The notes: generated from the sequence alone by a model not told the origin. 64,000 nucleotides of DNA from Actinopolymorpha pittospori (GCF_014873875.1 NZ_JADBEM010000001.1:5580001-5644000); one strand, 5' to 3'. Counted from the first letter of the stretch, positions 24,659 through 34,515 are shown. Translations and numbers: made by a program.

Positions 24659-26331
24659 ATCCGTGGAGCCGCTGGCGTGACTGGCGTTGGTCGGCATGAG
24701 CTGGTGGGTGGCGTGGGTGGGCGTGGCGAGTCTGCTGGTCTGTCCAGCTTTTCCACTGGGGTTCTCCGGTCGGGCCTGCGCGGCGGTGGATGGGTCAGGC
24801 GGTGACGGGTGGTCCGGTCGCCACTGCGAACACGCCGTTCCACAGGGCGGTCCAGTGGTCGGCCCAGGGCCAGTGCGCGGGCAGGTGCAGGACGCGGCGG
24901 CGTTGCGGTTGAGCGATCCGGGCGGGGACGTTGATGATCTGCCGACGCAGCGTGGCGCCCCGGGCCAGGGCGTGTTTCGGCCCGGCGAGGGTTCCGGCGG
25001 CGCGGAGCAGGTTGTGGGCGATCGTGGCGCAGATCGCCCAGGCGCCGTTGGCGGCAAAGCGCGCCGAGGGTAGGTGCGCCAGTGGTCCGTCGATCAGGTC
25101 GGCGAACACGGTCTCGATGATCGCGTGCCGGCGGTGGGTGATGTCGGCGGCCGCGGTTGGTTCGGTGCTGTTGGTGAAGAACGGGTGGTAGCGCCAGACC
25201 GGGAACAACTCCTCGGTGCGAGCCCGGTCGCGCACCCGGCGTACCACCAGCCTTGCGGTGGTCGGGTTCTTGGTGGAGGCGAACGCGGTGAACTCCACCT
25301 CGGCGACCTCGGCGTCGGAGATCAGTTCACCGGTGTCGGGATCTGTCACCGCGCCCGGGTAGTGCACCGGGGTCCAGGCGTGGTCGGGGATGGAGCCGAT
25401 CGCCCGGGATACCGTCGGGTTCTTGGTGAGCACGACCGAGTACCGCACCCCTGCCTTGACACAGCCCCCCACGACCGCGCTGTTGCCGAATGCGGAGTCA
25501 CCGCGGACCAGGATCTCGCCTGTCGCGCCGGCGGCACGGGCGGTACCGATAGCCTCGCGCACCATCGACGCCGCGCCCTTGCCCGAGCCCGCTTTACCGG
25601 CCCGGAGCCGGATCCCGGCCACCACCGGCGCGCCTTCACCGGTGCTGATCGTGGTGGCCAGTGGGGACAGCCCCCGGCGCAGCACCTGCCGACCGGCGAT
25701 CTTGGTGTGCCCGAAACTCGCGCCCTGCTTGGTATGCCCGTACACCGGCCGCAGCAGCGAGTCGATGTCGACATACGCCTGGGTCTGGATGCCGGGCAGC
25801 AACTGGCTGTGCTCGACGAGGTTGACCAGGTGCGCCCGCGCCACCGACGCCAACTGCAGGGTGTGGCCGTGGGTGAACTCCCGCAGAAACTGGCCCAGCG
25901 TCGCGCACGCGTACACATCGCCGAACAGCCGCGGCATCCCGCCGGAGCGGACCACGTCCAGATCGTCGATGCTGTCCGCGCCGGCGGCCATCCCGGCGAT
26001 GATCGAGGTCAGCTTGCCTGCCGGGTTGGCCCCGGCCGAGGCCACCCTGGTCGCCCAGATGGCGACCTTGCTCAAGATCACCTCTGACAGGCCCGTCCGC
26101 TCGGCCAACCCCATCACCGGGACCAGCCCCGCGCACGACACGAGGCGCTCATCGTCGAACAGCGGCGCAGCCTTGGACCACGAGTGCGGTAGTTTCACTT
26201 CAAGTGCCTTCTCGGCTCGGCAGGATCAGGACGTCAGCACTCCCGATTCTCCTTGCCCAGAAGGCACTTCCTTTGCATGACCCGCCGCAGGACCACCGCC
26301 AGTCAGCTACGACTCCACGGATTCAGGCGCG
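24654..26331 (-). mobile_element. IS1380-family element, copy 3 (intact)
   Basis: Left end CCTGAATCCGTGG after CTTAG (24649-24653); right end CCACGGATTCAGG plus CGCG before CTTAG (26332-26336), so a 5 bp duplication with four extra bases on the right. Removing it extends the ligase frame to a new C-terminus (DLEAERQGWRNVRHRGRGA). Confidence 0.85.
24795..26198 (-). CDS. IS1380 transposase (complete copy)
   Basis: 467 residues. FVDDERLVSC-type opening, YVDIDSLLRPVYGHTKQGA (first D), TISTGEGAPVVAGIRLRAG, GEILVRGDSAFGNSAVV (second D), HRRHAIIETVFADLIDGPLA (catalytic E) and a C-terminal LARGATLRRQIINVPARIA. This intact copy could mobilise the two broken relatives at 14.3 and 32.8 kb in trans. Confidence 0.92.
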   Translation of the reverse strand: MKLPHSWSKAAPLFDDERLVSCAGLVPVMGLAERTGLSEVILSKVAIWATRVASAGANPAGKLTSIIAGMAAGADSIDDLDVVRSGGMPRLFGDVYACATLGQFLREFTHGHTLQLASVARAHLVNLVEHSQLLPGIQTQAYVDIDSLLRPVYGHTKQGASFGHTKIAGRQVLRRGLSPLATTISTGEGAPVVAGIRLRAGKAGSGKGAASMVREAIGTARAAGATGEILVRGDSAFGNSAVVGGCVKAGVRYSVVLTKNPTVSRAIGSIPDHAWTPVHYPGAVTDPDTGELISDAEVAEVEFTAFASTKNPTTARLVVRRVRDRARTEELFPVWRYHPFFTNSTEPTAAADITHRRHAIIETVFADLIDGPLAHLPSARFAANGAWAICATIAHNLLRAAGTLAGPKHALARGATLRRQIINVPARIAQPQRRRVLHLPAHWPWADHWTALWNGVFAVATGPPVTA

Positions 26332-26427
26332 CTTAGACCTGGAGGCTGAGCGGCAAGGATGGAGGAACGTCCGACATAGGGGTCGGGGCGCATAGTGTCC
26401 GGGTTGGGAAGGTCGGCGAGAGTTGGC

Positions 26428-26610
26428 CTATAGGCCGGTGAGGATGATGTCCAAGCCGCGTTCGAGTTCGGCAGCTCCGTCGTAGCCGGCCAGAACGGGG
26501 GCGAGGCTGCGTAGAAGCGGAAAGCTGTGGATGGGGAGCCGGCGCAGGCCGAGGCGAAGCAGATCGTCGGCCTCTTGGGGTTGGCTGCTAATTCTTGGAG
26601 TTCATGTTCG
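26428..26610 (-). pseudogene. TetR regulator C-terminal remnant
   Basis: Two joined minus-strand frames read EHELQELAANP and QEADDLLRLGLRRLPIHSF, then AELERGLDIILTGL and a stop, the usual ending of TetR ligand domains (FExGLDRLLDGL). A one-base shift separates them and the DNA-binding N-terminus is absent. Confidence 0.5.
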
Positions 26611-26746
26611 ATGGAGGTTGGCTGCGTTTCTGCACGGAGAGCGTGGAGCCGCCCGCGCCGGCCACCTGGCTCAGGCGGCGAGAGAGGAGCGTCAACCCTC
26701 GCAGGAGGCCGGACTATGGCAGTAGTTGTGACGGTTGTCCGGCAGG

Positions 26747-26788
26747 GCCCGCCCGCCTCCGAGATGGCGTTTGAGTCGGCGGGCGGGC
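26747..26788. terminator. 11 bp GC-rich inverted repeat
   Basis: GCCCGCCCGCC and GGCGGGCGGGC with a 20 base loop. A terminator-like stem without a T run, as is common in actinobacteria. Confidence 0.45.
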
Positions 26789-26927
26789 ACCTTCATCATC
26801 TGTCGTACCCACCCCCGACACCTGCCGCCCAGAAGGCTCATGAAGGTCTGCACATGCCGACTCGGAGGCTTACGCCGTAAGTCCCGGGGTGGTCGGGTCG
26901 GTCGTCCCCTGCTCTCCGCGGATGTCC

Positions 26928-26940
26928 GTGCCTATCGTGC
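26928..26940 (+). promoter_or_regulatory. GTGCCTA-type motif, copy 1
   Basis: GTGCCTATCGTGC, 22 bases before the ATG at 26962. Contains a TANNNT -10-like TATCGT. Four similar strings are at 27954, 50602, 51262 and 62631. Confidence 0.4.
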
Positions 26941-26961
26941 TGTGGATACGACAGGGGAATC

Positions 26962-27327
26962 ATGACCGCGGATCCATCGGGCACCGGGCAGGTATGCAGC
27001 AACGCCACGTGCAACCGGGCCGAGTATCACCGTCACTGGGTCGATCCCGGGCACGCACTCGGTGCCTGCCTGTTCGACATCATCCATGGGGGTCCGCCCA
27101 ACGAGGCCGACCTGTCTGTGCTCCCGCCGGGATGGCGGCAGCTGGTCAGGTCGGTCCAGAAGCGGTGCGAGGGTAGCCACGCACACACGCCTGAGGGTTC
27201 GTGGGGGGCTCCGGCGCAGCGTGGTGCACCGCTAGTCGCGACCGGTGTAGCCCCTTTGGGGGCTACACCGGTCGTGTATACCCAGCGGATTCCGCCAGGC
27301 CGAAACTCGGCTTGCTGGGAGGTGTGA
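26962..27327 (+). CDS. Small Cys-containing protein
   Basis: 121 residues from ATG. N-terminal part QVCSNATCNRAEYHRHWVD and HALGACLFDIIHGG holds four Cys and four His, suggesting a metal site; NEADLSVLPPGWRQLVRSV is helical. The last 40 residues are translated from the dispersed palindrome at 27239 and following DNA, so the native C-terminus may have been changed by it. Family not recognised. Preceded by the GTGCCTA motif. Confidence 0.55.
   Translation: MTADPSGTGQVCSNATCNRAEYHRHWVDPGHALGACLFDIIHGGPPNEADLSVLPPGWRQLVRSVQKRCEGSHAHTPEGSWGAPAQRGAPLVATGVAPLGATPVVYTQRIPPGRNSACWEV
27239..27274. repeat. Dispersed palindrome, copy 1 (perfect)
   Basis: Arms CGACCGGTGTAGCCCC and GGGGCTACACCGGTCG, 16 bp, perfect, with a 4 base loop. 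Related imperfect copies at 51515, 60058 and 62735. Confidence 0.85.
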
Positions 27328-27337
27328 AGGGGTCGTC

Positions 27338-27537
27338 CTAGTAGATCGACTCGACCTCGATCGTGCCGTCGAGATCATGAACGACAGTTGGCTAGGGTGC
27401 GCGGCACGCGCCGGCTTCCGGCCCTCTTCGATCGCGTCTGCCTTGTTCCCGAAGTAGTGGAGTATCTCGTCGTTCCGGGTGAGCTTCCACTGGGCTCGAT
27501 CCGGCTGGACGCGGTACCCCGGCCGATCGGCGTCCAT
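27338..27537 (-). pseudogene. DUF2188 protein with late frameshift
   Basis: MDADRPGYRVQPDRAQWKL, RNDEILHYFGNKADAIEEGR and then, after one lost base in the TTC string near 27380, HDLDGTIEVESIY and a stop. This is the W-x-V...F-x-K-x-x-A-x-x-x-G...DG-x-I pattern of DUF2188. The single shift may be real or a consensus error. Function of the family is unknown. Confidence 0.6.
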
Positions 27538-27979
27538 GGCTGGTCCGTCCCTCTGTGCGCCAGCACTGGCGGCTCCTGTCGAAGGACACCCGCGACTGGA
27601 TCAGACATGACTTCCCCGCCCTTTACGACGTCGCGAGAAAGCCGGACCGCCGGGCAGGACATGAGAGTTCACTGTCGTTGCCTCAGATGCTGCTAGCCGG
27701 CTAAGGGTAGGCGAGACAGGATATGACGCGGCCGGCTCATAGACGCGATTCGTAGGCTGCGCGTCGGTGGGTTCGTTTCGAGTAGTCAAGCGGGTTCAAT
27801 CAGCCGTCTGGTGGTCCTCATCTACCGAAGTTCAGGTCCTGGTGAGTAATGTCATATTAGCGAGCGAGCATTGGTGGGCTGTCAGATGTCCGGGTAAGTC
27901 CTGGGAGTCCCTTGCTCCCAAGGTTGCCTGGGCCGGGCGGTTCGACAGGAGCCGTGCCTAGTGTCATGAGGAGAGCATT
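27538..27979. other. Intergenic region before the SRPBCC gene
   Basis: No gene recognised. It ends with the GTGCCTA-type motif at 27954 and a GAGGAGAG ribosome site. Confidence 0.45.
27954..27965 (+). promoter_or_regulatory. GTGCCTA-type motif, copy 2
   Basis: GTGCCTAGTGTC, 14 bases before the ATG at 27980; TAGTGT could be a -10. The spacing to the start would give a very short leader. Confidence 0.4.
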
Positions 27980-28858
27980 ATGGGTCGGACAAGGAGCCAC
28001 CGGCCCCCGGTGGACTCGGCAAGCATCGGCGAAGGATTACGGGAGAGGCCGGCGAGGAATCCAGCGACGCAGCGCCTCTACGTGTACCTGTCTTCAAAAT
28101 TGCAACGAAGATTAGGAAAGCTTAGCGGAAAGCTTGGAGAGGTCACGCGGAGCCTTGCTGGCGTTGCGAGTGGCGACGAGGGAGTTGGAGGGATGTTGGG
28201 GAGAACCATCAAGGAACTCCTTGGTGGCTCGTCCCTCGGTGGTGCAGTCGTGAAGGCAGGGCTGAAGACGGTGGCGGATAAGGTGATGGCCCTCTTCAAA
28301 GGCCTCGGCGGTAAGGGCTCGGCTGGGAAGCCGATGAACCTGGTCGAGGATCTCGACGTGCCGGTGCCGTTGCGGCTGGCATACAACCACTGGACCCGGC
28401 TCGAGGACTTCCCTCAATGGTCGAAGGCCACCCAGAGGGTTGACCTCGACAGGAAGGACCCGACCAAGAGCAACTGGAAGGCCAGGGTCGCGTTCTCCAG
28501 GCGCAGTTGGACCGCGACAGTAGCCGAGCAGATTCCGGATGAACGGATCGCCTGGCAGTCGAAGGGGCAGACGGTTGTGAACGGTGTCGTCAGCTTCCAT
28601 CCCCTGGACGACAACCTCACAAAGATCCTCTACGTCCTCGAGTATGTTCCTCACGGTCTCTTCGAGAGGACCGCCAACCTGTGGCGTGCGCAGGGTCGGC
28701 GCGCACGCCTCGACATCAAGCAGTTCCGCAAGTACGTAACCACTCGGGCCGATCCCGAGGAAGAGGGCTGGCGTGGGGAAATTCGGGACGGCAAGGTCGT
28801 CCGTGACCACGGGAGCGTGCTCAAGGAAAAAGAACACGAACACGTGGAGACGTACTGA
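27980..28858 (+). CDS. SRPBCC (GvpZ-like) protein
   Basis: 292 residues after GAGGAG. N-terminal low-complexity helix-breaking region with an ARNPATQRLYVYLSSKL segment and Gly-rich stretch, then a polyketide-cyclase/COQ10-type START fold from about residue 118: NLVEDLDVPVPLRLAYNHW, FPQWSKATQRVDLDRKDP, RIAWQSKGQTVVNGVVSFH and FRKYVTTR. Closely resembles the protein at 52322 (same AYNHWT, DPTKSNWKA, EYVPHG blocks). Such proteins accompany some actinobacterial gas-vesicle clusters, but no gvpA is here. The TGA stop is followed by a long open tail in the same frame. Confidence 0.8.
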   Translation: MGRTRSHRPPVDSASIGEGLRERPARNPATQRLYVYLSSKLQRRLGKLSGKLGEVTRSLAGVASGDEGVGGMLGRTIKELLGGSSLGGAVVKAGLKTVADKVMALFKGLGGKGSAGKPMNLVEDLDVPVPLRLAYNHWTRLEDFPQWSKATQRVDLDRKDPTKSNWKARVAFSRRSWTATVAEQIPDERIAWQSKGQTVVNGVVSFHPLDDNLTKILYVLEYVPHGLFERTANLWRAQGRRARLDIKQFRKYVTTRADPEEEGWRGEIRDGKVVRDHGSVLKEKEHEHVETY

Positions 28859-29167
28859 CGAGAGGAGCATGAAGACGCGGACGAAAACCAGGGACGCGGT
28901 GGCAATGAGCGGGAGGCCAAGGAGGCATGGGGCCGAGGCGCTCAAGCAATCCTGTCGAGAAGCACACTGACCAACGAGATGTGCCGCATTGCCCTCGACG
29001 AGGCGATGCTTGAGTTGCACCCGCGTCGGCGCCGGCATCCAAAGCGGTCCCTAGATGCGCTAGCCCGACCGCTGGCAGGAGATGCGAGCAGCCTTCTGGC
29101 CAACGTGGATCGTGTGGCCGAATCGGCGGCCAAGCCAGGCACTAGCCGGGCGGGCGTCGACAGCTAA
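28859..29167 (+). other. Open in-frame tail after the SRPBCC stop
   Basis: The SRPBCC frame stays open for 102 codons after TGA 28856, starting with an acidic stretch (REEHEDADENQGRGGNEREA) like the acidic tail of its paralogue, then LTNEMCRIALDEAMLELHP, and ending in TAA within the CTAA target duplication of IS1380-B. It may be a former C-terminal extension cut off by a nonsense change, or a separate small gene from ATG 28979. Confidence 0.45.
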
Positions 29168-30923
29168 CCTCAACTATTCACGGAAATTGATCTAGTGGTG
29201 ATGGATTCTTGTTTGGGCTTGCGTGGTTGTGAAAGCTGCTTGCGGGTAGGCTGGCGCGCCCGGCGGCTGGGCGCCGGTTGTTGTTGTTCAGTGGGGGTTT
29301 GCGGGTCTCCGTTTCTGCGGCTCGCGAGGTGGTCAGGGACGGCGGGTGTTAGCCGAAGGCCGTACGGATGCGCGTCCAGCCTTTCTCGATCGCGGGGCTG
29401 GGGGTCCAGGAAGAGTCCAGTTTCAGATACAGCTGTCGGGCGGTGGAGACGATTTTTCCGGCGACGTGTAGGACTTTGTAGCGGAAGGTTTCGGGTGTGG
29501 CTTTGGCGATCCCGGGGTGGTCTTTGAAGCCGAGCAGTTTCGCCCAGCTGATCAGATCCGCGGCGGCGAGCGCTATCTCGAACCAGGCCTGGTTGTGGCA
29601 GAACGCGTCCAGCGGCAGGTTGCCCAGGCCGAGGTGGCCGGAGTCTTTGATCCGTGCTTCGACGTGGGCGTGCTGGCGGTGTCGTAGCTCCAGTCCCTGG
29701 ATCTGGTGGGGGACTACACGGGCCGGGGTGTCGGTGATGAACGCGGTCAGCCGCATCCCGTCACTGGTGGTGTTGTGCAGTTGGAGTTGGGCGCCCGGAT
29801 GCGGGCGTTCCTTGCGTAGGATCAGCCGGGTGCCTTGCGGCCACTTCGACAGATCCACACAGTGTGTGGCTTCGAACACCATGGCACCGTCACGGATCCC
29901 GTCGTCTTCGATCGCGGTCGCCCACAGCTGCTCGTCCACCGCGTCGGCGATCCCCACATAGGTGGGGGTCGACTCGGTGGAGAAGCTGAACTCGCAGTGT
30001 TTCTGCCGGCAGTAGGCGGCGAAGTCGTAGGTCGCCCCGGCCGCATCGGCCCGGATCAGGATCTCCGGCGCACCGTCGACGCCAGGCCGGTAGGACTCCG
30101 GGAGCGCTTCAAGGGTCAGGTCCAGCAGTGTCTTGTGGTCGGCGATGGTGTTCGACCCGGCGTTTCCGGGCCGAAGGATCCCAGCCAGCGACTCCCCGCC
30201 GGAGATCTCGGGCCGGTCCAGATAGGAGTGCAGCGGATGGAACCCGAAGCTCTTCTTCCAGGTCGGTGCAGCGCCGGACTTCTCGCTGTGAGCGATGGTG
30301 ATCGTGGCATCGAAGTCGATGTGCAGATACCCACCGGTGGCCTCCAGGTCCGGGGCCGCTCCCGCCTGCCAGGCCCGCTCACGCGCCTTCGCCCGCGCCT
30401 GACGCACCAGCCCCAGATGCCGTTCATCGATCCTGTCGACCAGCCGCCACACGGTCGGCTGACTGGCCACCGCCCCGTGCAGTTGCGGGCGGTCCCGCAA
30501 CACCGCGATCCCCGACGTCGACGTCGCCCCATCGGCGATCGCACACGCCTGATCAGCGAACACCTGCCCCGGAGAGTGAAGCCACGGGCCCCGATACGTG
30601 TCAGCCAACGCCTGGGTGACGAACCTGGTCAGACCCACGAACTCAGCGAGCTCGCGCAGCATCGACACACCCGCATGCGAGGCCAACCCGTGCCCATCCG
30701 AGCTGACCCGAAACCGCGGCCCAGCCACGCCACCCCTGCCGCCAGCCGAACCATCCTTGCCTCGGCGTGCCCTCTTCCCACCCGACGAACCCTTGCTACG
30801 CTTCACCTACGGAGTGCCTTTCTACGAGAAAGATCGTTGTCCTCAAACACCGATTCTTCCTTACAGGCAAGGCACTCCGCCGCATTTAGACCCCGTGCCG
30901 CCGACCCACGTGAATAGCCGAGG
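29168..30923 (-). mobile_element. IS1380-B element
   Basis: Terminal repeats CCTCAACTATTCACG and, reversed, CCTCGGCTATTCACG, with a CTAA duplication (29164-29167, 30924-30927). Contains one transposase gene of a second IS1380 subgroup. Confidence 0.88.
29349..30806 (-). CDS. IS1380-B transposase
   Basis: 485 residues, DDE_Tnp_1-like IS1380 subgroup: YLHIDFDATITIAHSEKSGA (first D), GAPEILIRADAAGATYDFA (second D), HAHVEARIKDSGHLGLGNLP (E). Basic Gly/Arg/Lys-rich N-terminus. Only distantly related to the three other IS1380 transposases here. Intact. Confidence 0.9.
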   Translation of the reverse strand: MKRSKGSSGGKRARRGKDGSAGGRGGVAGPRFRVSSDGHGLASHAGVSMLRELAEFVGLTRFVTQALADTYRGPWLHSPGQVFADQACAIADGATSTSGIAVLRDRPQLHGAVASQPTVWRLVDRIDERHLGLVRQARAKARERAWQAGAAPDLEATGGYLHIDFDATITIAHSEKSGAAPTWKKSFGFHPLHSYLDRPEISGGESLAGILRPGNAGSNTIADHKTLLDLTLEALPESYRPGVDGAPEILIRADAAGATYDFAAYCRQKHCEFSFSTESTPTYVGIADAVDEQLWATAIEDDGIRDGAMVFEATHCVDLSKWPQGTRLILRKERPHPGAQLQLHNTTSDGMRLTAFITDTPARVVPHQIQGLELRHRQHAHVEARIKDSGHLGLGNLPLDAFCHNQAWFEIALAAADLISWAKLLGFKDHPGIAKATPETFRYKVLHVAGKIVSTARQLYLKLDSSWTPSPAIEKGWTRIRTAFG

Positions 30924-31084
30924 CTAATACCGGTGTCACATAACGTAGCGCGGTCCCGGGGCTGCCAATGCCCGCGCTGGCCTCGTCTCGTTCCGGCGCT
31001 GTGCTGAGGGTTACCGGCCTCCCCTCCGGGTAGCGAAGGTCCCGTACAGCTTGATCTTCGCGAAGCCATCGAGCAGGAATCACC

Positions 31085-31348
31085 ATGGCCACCACCACCG
31101 ACCGGGCCGGGGCGGCTGTCCGTCCGGTGAGCCTGCAGTTGCCGGGACTCGTGCTCGGGGTGGGACTTGGCAGGTTTGTCGACGGGATCCTGCTGCATCA
31201 GGTGCTGCAATGGCATCACATGCTGTCCAGCACCAACAGCGACAACATCGGCGTCAGGTACTACAGCCCCCACACTGTGTCGGGCGCCCCACCCCCCGCC
31301 AGCAGCACCGCCGGAACCGCGCCAAGGCGGACAAGGCTTCCCGCCTAG
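31085..31348 (+). pseudogene. DUF2243 membrane protein, N-terminal fragment
   Basis: LPGLVLGVGLGRFVDGILLH, QVLQWHHMLSS and VRYYSPHTV are the first membrane helix and following loop of DUF2243 proteins (GFxDGIxLHQxLQWHHM). Similarity ends after about 60 residues; the rest of the three or four helices is gone. Confidence 0.65.
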
Positions 31349-31400
31349 CCGAGGCAGCCAGTTGGTCGTATGGCCTGGCCGTACGACCCACGTAGAACCG

Positions 31401-31694
31401 CTAGCGCCCGTCGGCGGCCGGGGGTTCGCCCTCTCCTTGATCAGTCGCCTCCGCGCGCCTCTCGGCACCCGTCATCTCGTCCACGCCCGCGTCATCGCCT
31501 GCGACCCTGCCGACAAACGTACTGCTTGGCGTGGTGCCTGTGGTGCTGTGGCGGTCTTGGGCTTTGGCGTTGGGAACGCCGCCGGTAGCTCGAGACCTCG
31601 CCGTGCCGGTGTCACCAGGAGCATCGGCCTCGCCGAGCCGACGACTGTTACGGTCTCGCCCAAGACGGTCACGTAGCCATGACCAGATCGACAT
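31401..31694 (-). CDS. Conserved small actinobacterial protein, unknown function
   Basis: 97 residues from ATG 31694. Starts SIWSWLRDRLGRD (amphipathic helix that could sit on the membrane), then a disordered polar stretch and DRHSTTGTTPSSTFVGRVAG and ETGAERRA-like end. I recognise the HSTTGTTP..FVGR pattern from actinobacterial hypotheticals but know no function. Confidence 0.6.
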   Translation of the reverse strand: MSIWSWLRDRLGRDRNSRRLGEADAPGDTGTARSRATGGVPNAKAQDRHSTTGTTPSSTFVGRVAGDDAGVDEMTGAERRAEATDQGEGEPPAADGR

Positions 31695-31802
31695 GGCAGC
31701 CTCCACATCAATTCGGAGGAAACGCCAGATCCGCTGTCGCACCGGCCGCGCCTACCAACCTGGCTAGCGCCATCCAGTGCTCTCTACCCACGTTCCAGCC
31801 TA

Positions 31803-32701
31803 AAGGTTGTCCCGTAATCGGCGTGTCGGGTCGGTAGACCCGCCGGTCGGGGTTGACCATGTCGTGGTGCAGGTGATCAGTGCCGCCTCGGATGGCTGGA
31901 TTCCACCGTTTACGGGGTTGTCGGTGCGGCAGTTCCGCAAGCTGGTGGGCATCGTGCGGGCTCGTGGCGCCGAGCAGACGGGTGCGGGTCGCCGGTGGGG
32001 GCTGCCGCTTGAGGACCGGGTGTTGCTGGTCGCGGTGTACTACCGCACGAACCTGACGTTGCGGCAGGTGGCGTTGCTGTTCGGGATCTCCAAGTCCGCG
32101 GCAGGGCGGGTCGTCGACCATCTCGCTCCGTATCTGGTGCTCTCGCCCCTGCGGCGCCGTCGGGGGCCGGAGCAGGTGTTGATCGTGGACGGCACCCTGG
32201 TTCCCACCCATGACCGCAGCATCGCGGCGTCGTCGAAGAACTACCGGTACTCCACCAACCTGCAGGTCGTCATCGACGCCGACACCCGCCTGGCGGTCGC
32301 GGTCGGCAAGCCGGTGCCGGGTAACCGCAACGACTGCCGCGCCTTCGCCGACTCTGGCGCTGATGCCGCCTGCGCGCAGATGGCGGTGATGGGCGATGGT
32401 GGCTACCAGGGCACCAGGGTGATCACACCGTTCCGTAAACCAGCTGGCGGCGCGTTGCCGGCATGGAAGGAGCAGATCAACACCCGCCACCGCCGCATCC
32501 GCGCCCGAGCCGAACACGCTCTGGCCGGCATGAAGAACTACAACATCCTGCGTAACTGCCGACGCAAACGCCAAGGCGTCTACTACGCCACCTCAGGCAT
32601 CGCCCTCATGCGCAACCTCACCCTCACCACCGACTAGCCACCACACCCACGGTCGACCCGCCCAACCCCAGCACGCCACAAGATCATTACGGGACAACCT
32701 T
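31803..32701 (+). mobile_element. IS5-family element
   Basis: Terminal repeats AAGGTTGTCCCGTAAT and its reverse complement, flanked by TA on both sides (IS5-type short duplication). One transposase gene. Confidence 0.85.
31864..32637 (+). CDS. IS5 transposase
   Basis: About 257 residues from GTG. HTH (LTLRQVALLFGISKSAAGRVV) and DDE_Tnp_4 core: VLIVDGTLVPTHDRS (first D), VMGDGGYQGTRVI (second D), HRRIRARAEHALAGMKNY (E). A TTG start nearer the end (31807) would lie in the terminal repeat and is unlikely. Confidence 0.88.
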   Translation: MVQVISAASDGWIPPFTGLSVRQFRKLVGIVRARGAEQTGAGRRWGLPLEDRVLLVAVYYRTNLTLRQVALLFGISKSAAGRVVDHLAPYLVLSPLRRRRGPEQVLIVDGTLVPTHDRSIAASSKNYRYSTNLQVVIDADTRLAVAVGKPVPGNRNDCRAFADSGADAACAQMAVMGDGGYQGTRVITPFRKPAGGALPAWKEQINTRHRRIRARAEHALAGMKNYNILRNCRRKRQGVYYATSGIALMRNLTLTTD

Positions 32702-33502
32702 TAGACAAGGTCCGGCGCTTGCTGCACGCGACGGATGCGGCTCGGCTTAGCCTCAATCCGTGGACCGGGTGAGTGGGCCTCGGCGCGGTAGCAGGGAAAG
32801 TGCCTTCTGGATCGGGAGAATCTGGAGTGTCTAGTAGGACTTTGTCATGTCGATCATGGTGGGGCGAGTGCTTCGATGTGGTCGATGGTGACTTCTTGTC
32901 GGCAGGTGGGGCATGCGCCGGCGATGAGGGCGAGCACGATTTGTAGCTCGTGTACGACTGCGTACAAGCTCAGGCCGGCGCATCCTGTTTTGGGTCGAGT
33001 CTGACCATGGTGCAGAAAGCTTGGGCGATCGCGACGAGTGTGACGTGGCGGTTCCAGCCGGTCCAGGAGCGTCCTTCGAAGTGGTCGAGTCCGAGCCCGG
33101 TTTTCAGTTCGCGGTAGTCATGTTCGATCCGCCACCGGATCTTTGCCAGGTCGACGAGCTGATCGATCGGTGTGTCGGCAGGCAGGTTAGAAAGCCAGTA
33201 GTCGGTAGGCTCGTTCGCCTCATCGGGCCATTCGACCAGCAGCAGCTTCGCCGGCAAGGTCCCATCGTCTGCGCGAGGGATGTCGCGGTTGGCCGGACGT
33301 ACCACGAACACCGCGAACTTCGAGGTCATGGCAGCACTCGGATTACCTTTCGTTTTTCTGGTCCCCTGCCGCCACGCCACCTCCTGGTAGGCATCGCGGC
33401 CGGCCGCCATGGCGATCTCGCGCAGACTCGATGCCGGCTTCGGGTAGTGGGGCTTGGGACGTCTGCCACGACCACCGTTACGTGGCGGTCTCACCGGGAG
33501 GC

Positions 33503-34366
33503 TTATTCATAAGTGCGGAAGAAGAATAGGCCGGTGACAGCTTTCAGCATGCTGGCGTATTTGGAGATTGGTGGCCGGTAGCGGCCGCCTTCTTCGCTGA
33601 GCATTCGCCATGTTTTGAGGTGTGCGATGACGTGTTCTACGGCGGCTCGGATTTTGGACAGTTGCGTGTTGAAGTCGGCCTGGGTTTGGTGAAGTTCGCC
33701 GTTGGCGGGTTTTCTGATCGGGGTGATGTCGATGCCATCGACTCCGACGTAGCCGAGGTCGGCGAGGGCGTGGATGTTGGTGAGCTTCTCTGCGAGTCCG
33801 GACGCGGAGTAGGCGTAGGCGTCGTGGCGAGCACCGTGTACCGGCGTGGCGCCGACGCCGGCCAGTGTTCCGTCCATGGTGGCGGCGATCTGGATGTTCA
33901 TGCCGGCGTAGCCGGCCTTGCCGGAGAACAGGTCGGGGGTCCCTCGCCAGTCCCATGTCGGGCAGATTGTGCCGTCGACCAGCACGGTTCCAGCTCCGAC
34001 CACCCGCTGCGGGTCGGGTACGAACTCGGCCAGGGCCTGCCCGATGGCCGGGCGTAGCAGGTCCCATCGGCGGCTCACCGTGGGCTGGCTGACCCCGAAG
34101 ATGGCCCCGGCGAAGTCCTGGGTGATGTTCTTGCGCATCAGCGACACGACCATCGCGATCGAGCGGTACAGGCCCAGCGCGTCCGGACGGCCGCGCGAGT
34201 GGAGGTCTCCGATCAGTGTGTGGACACGCCCGGCAAGCTCGGTCAGTTGCCCATCGGTCAGCCCTGTCATAGCCTCATACCGCAACGGCTTCTCCAGATG
34301 GTTTCCGCAGATTTGGACGTCCGCGAAAATCTCATGCGAGGAGCCGTTGCTTTTCCAGCCCGACAC
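33503..34366 (-). CDS. IS5-like (DDE_Tnp_4) transposase
   Basis: 287 residues: HTH (ITQDFAGAIFGVSQPTVSRR), core with GTVLVDGTICPTWDW (first D), HALADLGYVGVDGI (second D), SKIRAAVEHVIAHLKTWRML (E). Stop lies 5 bp from the element end. Intact. Confidence 0.88.
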   Translation of the reverse strand: MSGWKSNGSSHEIFADVQICGNHLEKPLRYEAMTGLTDGQLTELAGRVHTLIGDLHSRGRPDALGLYRSIAMVVSLMRKNITQDFAGAIFGVSQPTVSRRWDLLRPAIGQALAEFVPDPQRVVGAGTVLVDGTICPTWDWRGTPDLFSGKAGYAGMNIQIAATMDGTLAGVGATPVHGARHDAYAYSASGLAEKLTNIHALADLGYVGVDGIDITPIRKPANGELHQTQADFNTQLSKIRAAVEHVIAHLKTWRMLSEEGGRYRPPISKYASMLKAVTGLFFFRTYE

Positions 34367-34515
34367 GCATCATCTGCGAGATTGATCAGATGTTGTTAGC
34401 TGACCCGAGTAACCACTGAGGAAATTCAAAAGAATTCGTCCACTCAATTGGAAGCTACAGCCCGACGCCCGACGATGAGTGGCTGCCTGGATGGCTGCCT
34501 GCTCAATGTCGGCGG

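Larger units (their letters stand above)
26611..26961. other. Intergenic region with a strong GC hairpin
   Basis: Apart from the hairpin at 26747-26788 and the promoter-like motif at 26928 nothing is recognised; short open frames here have no support. Confidence 0.4.
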
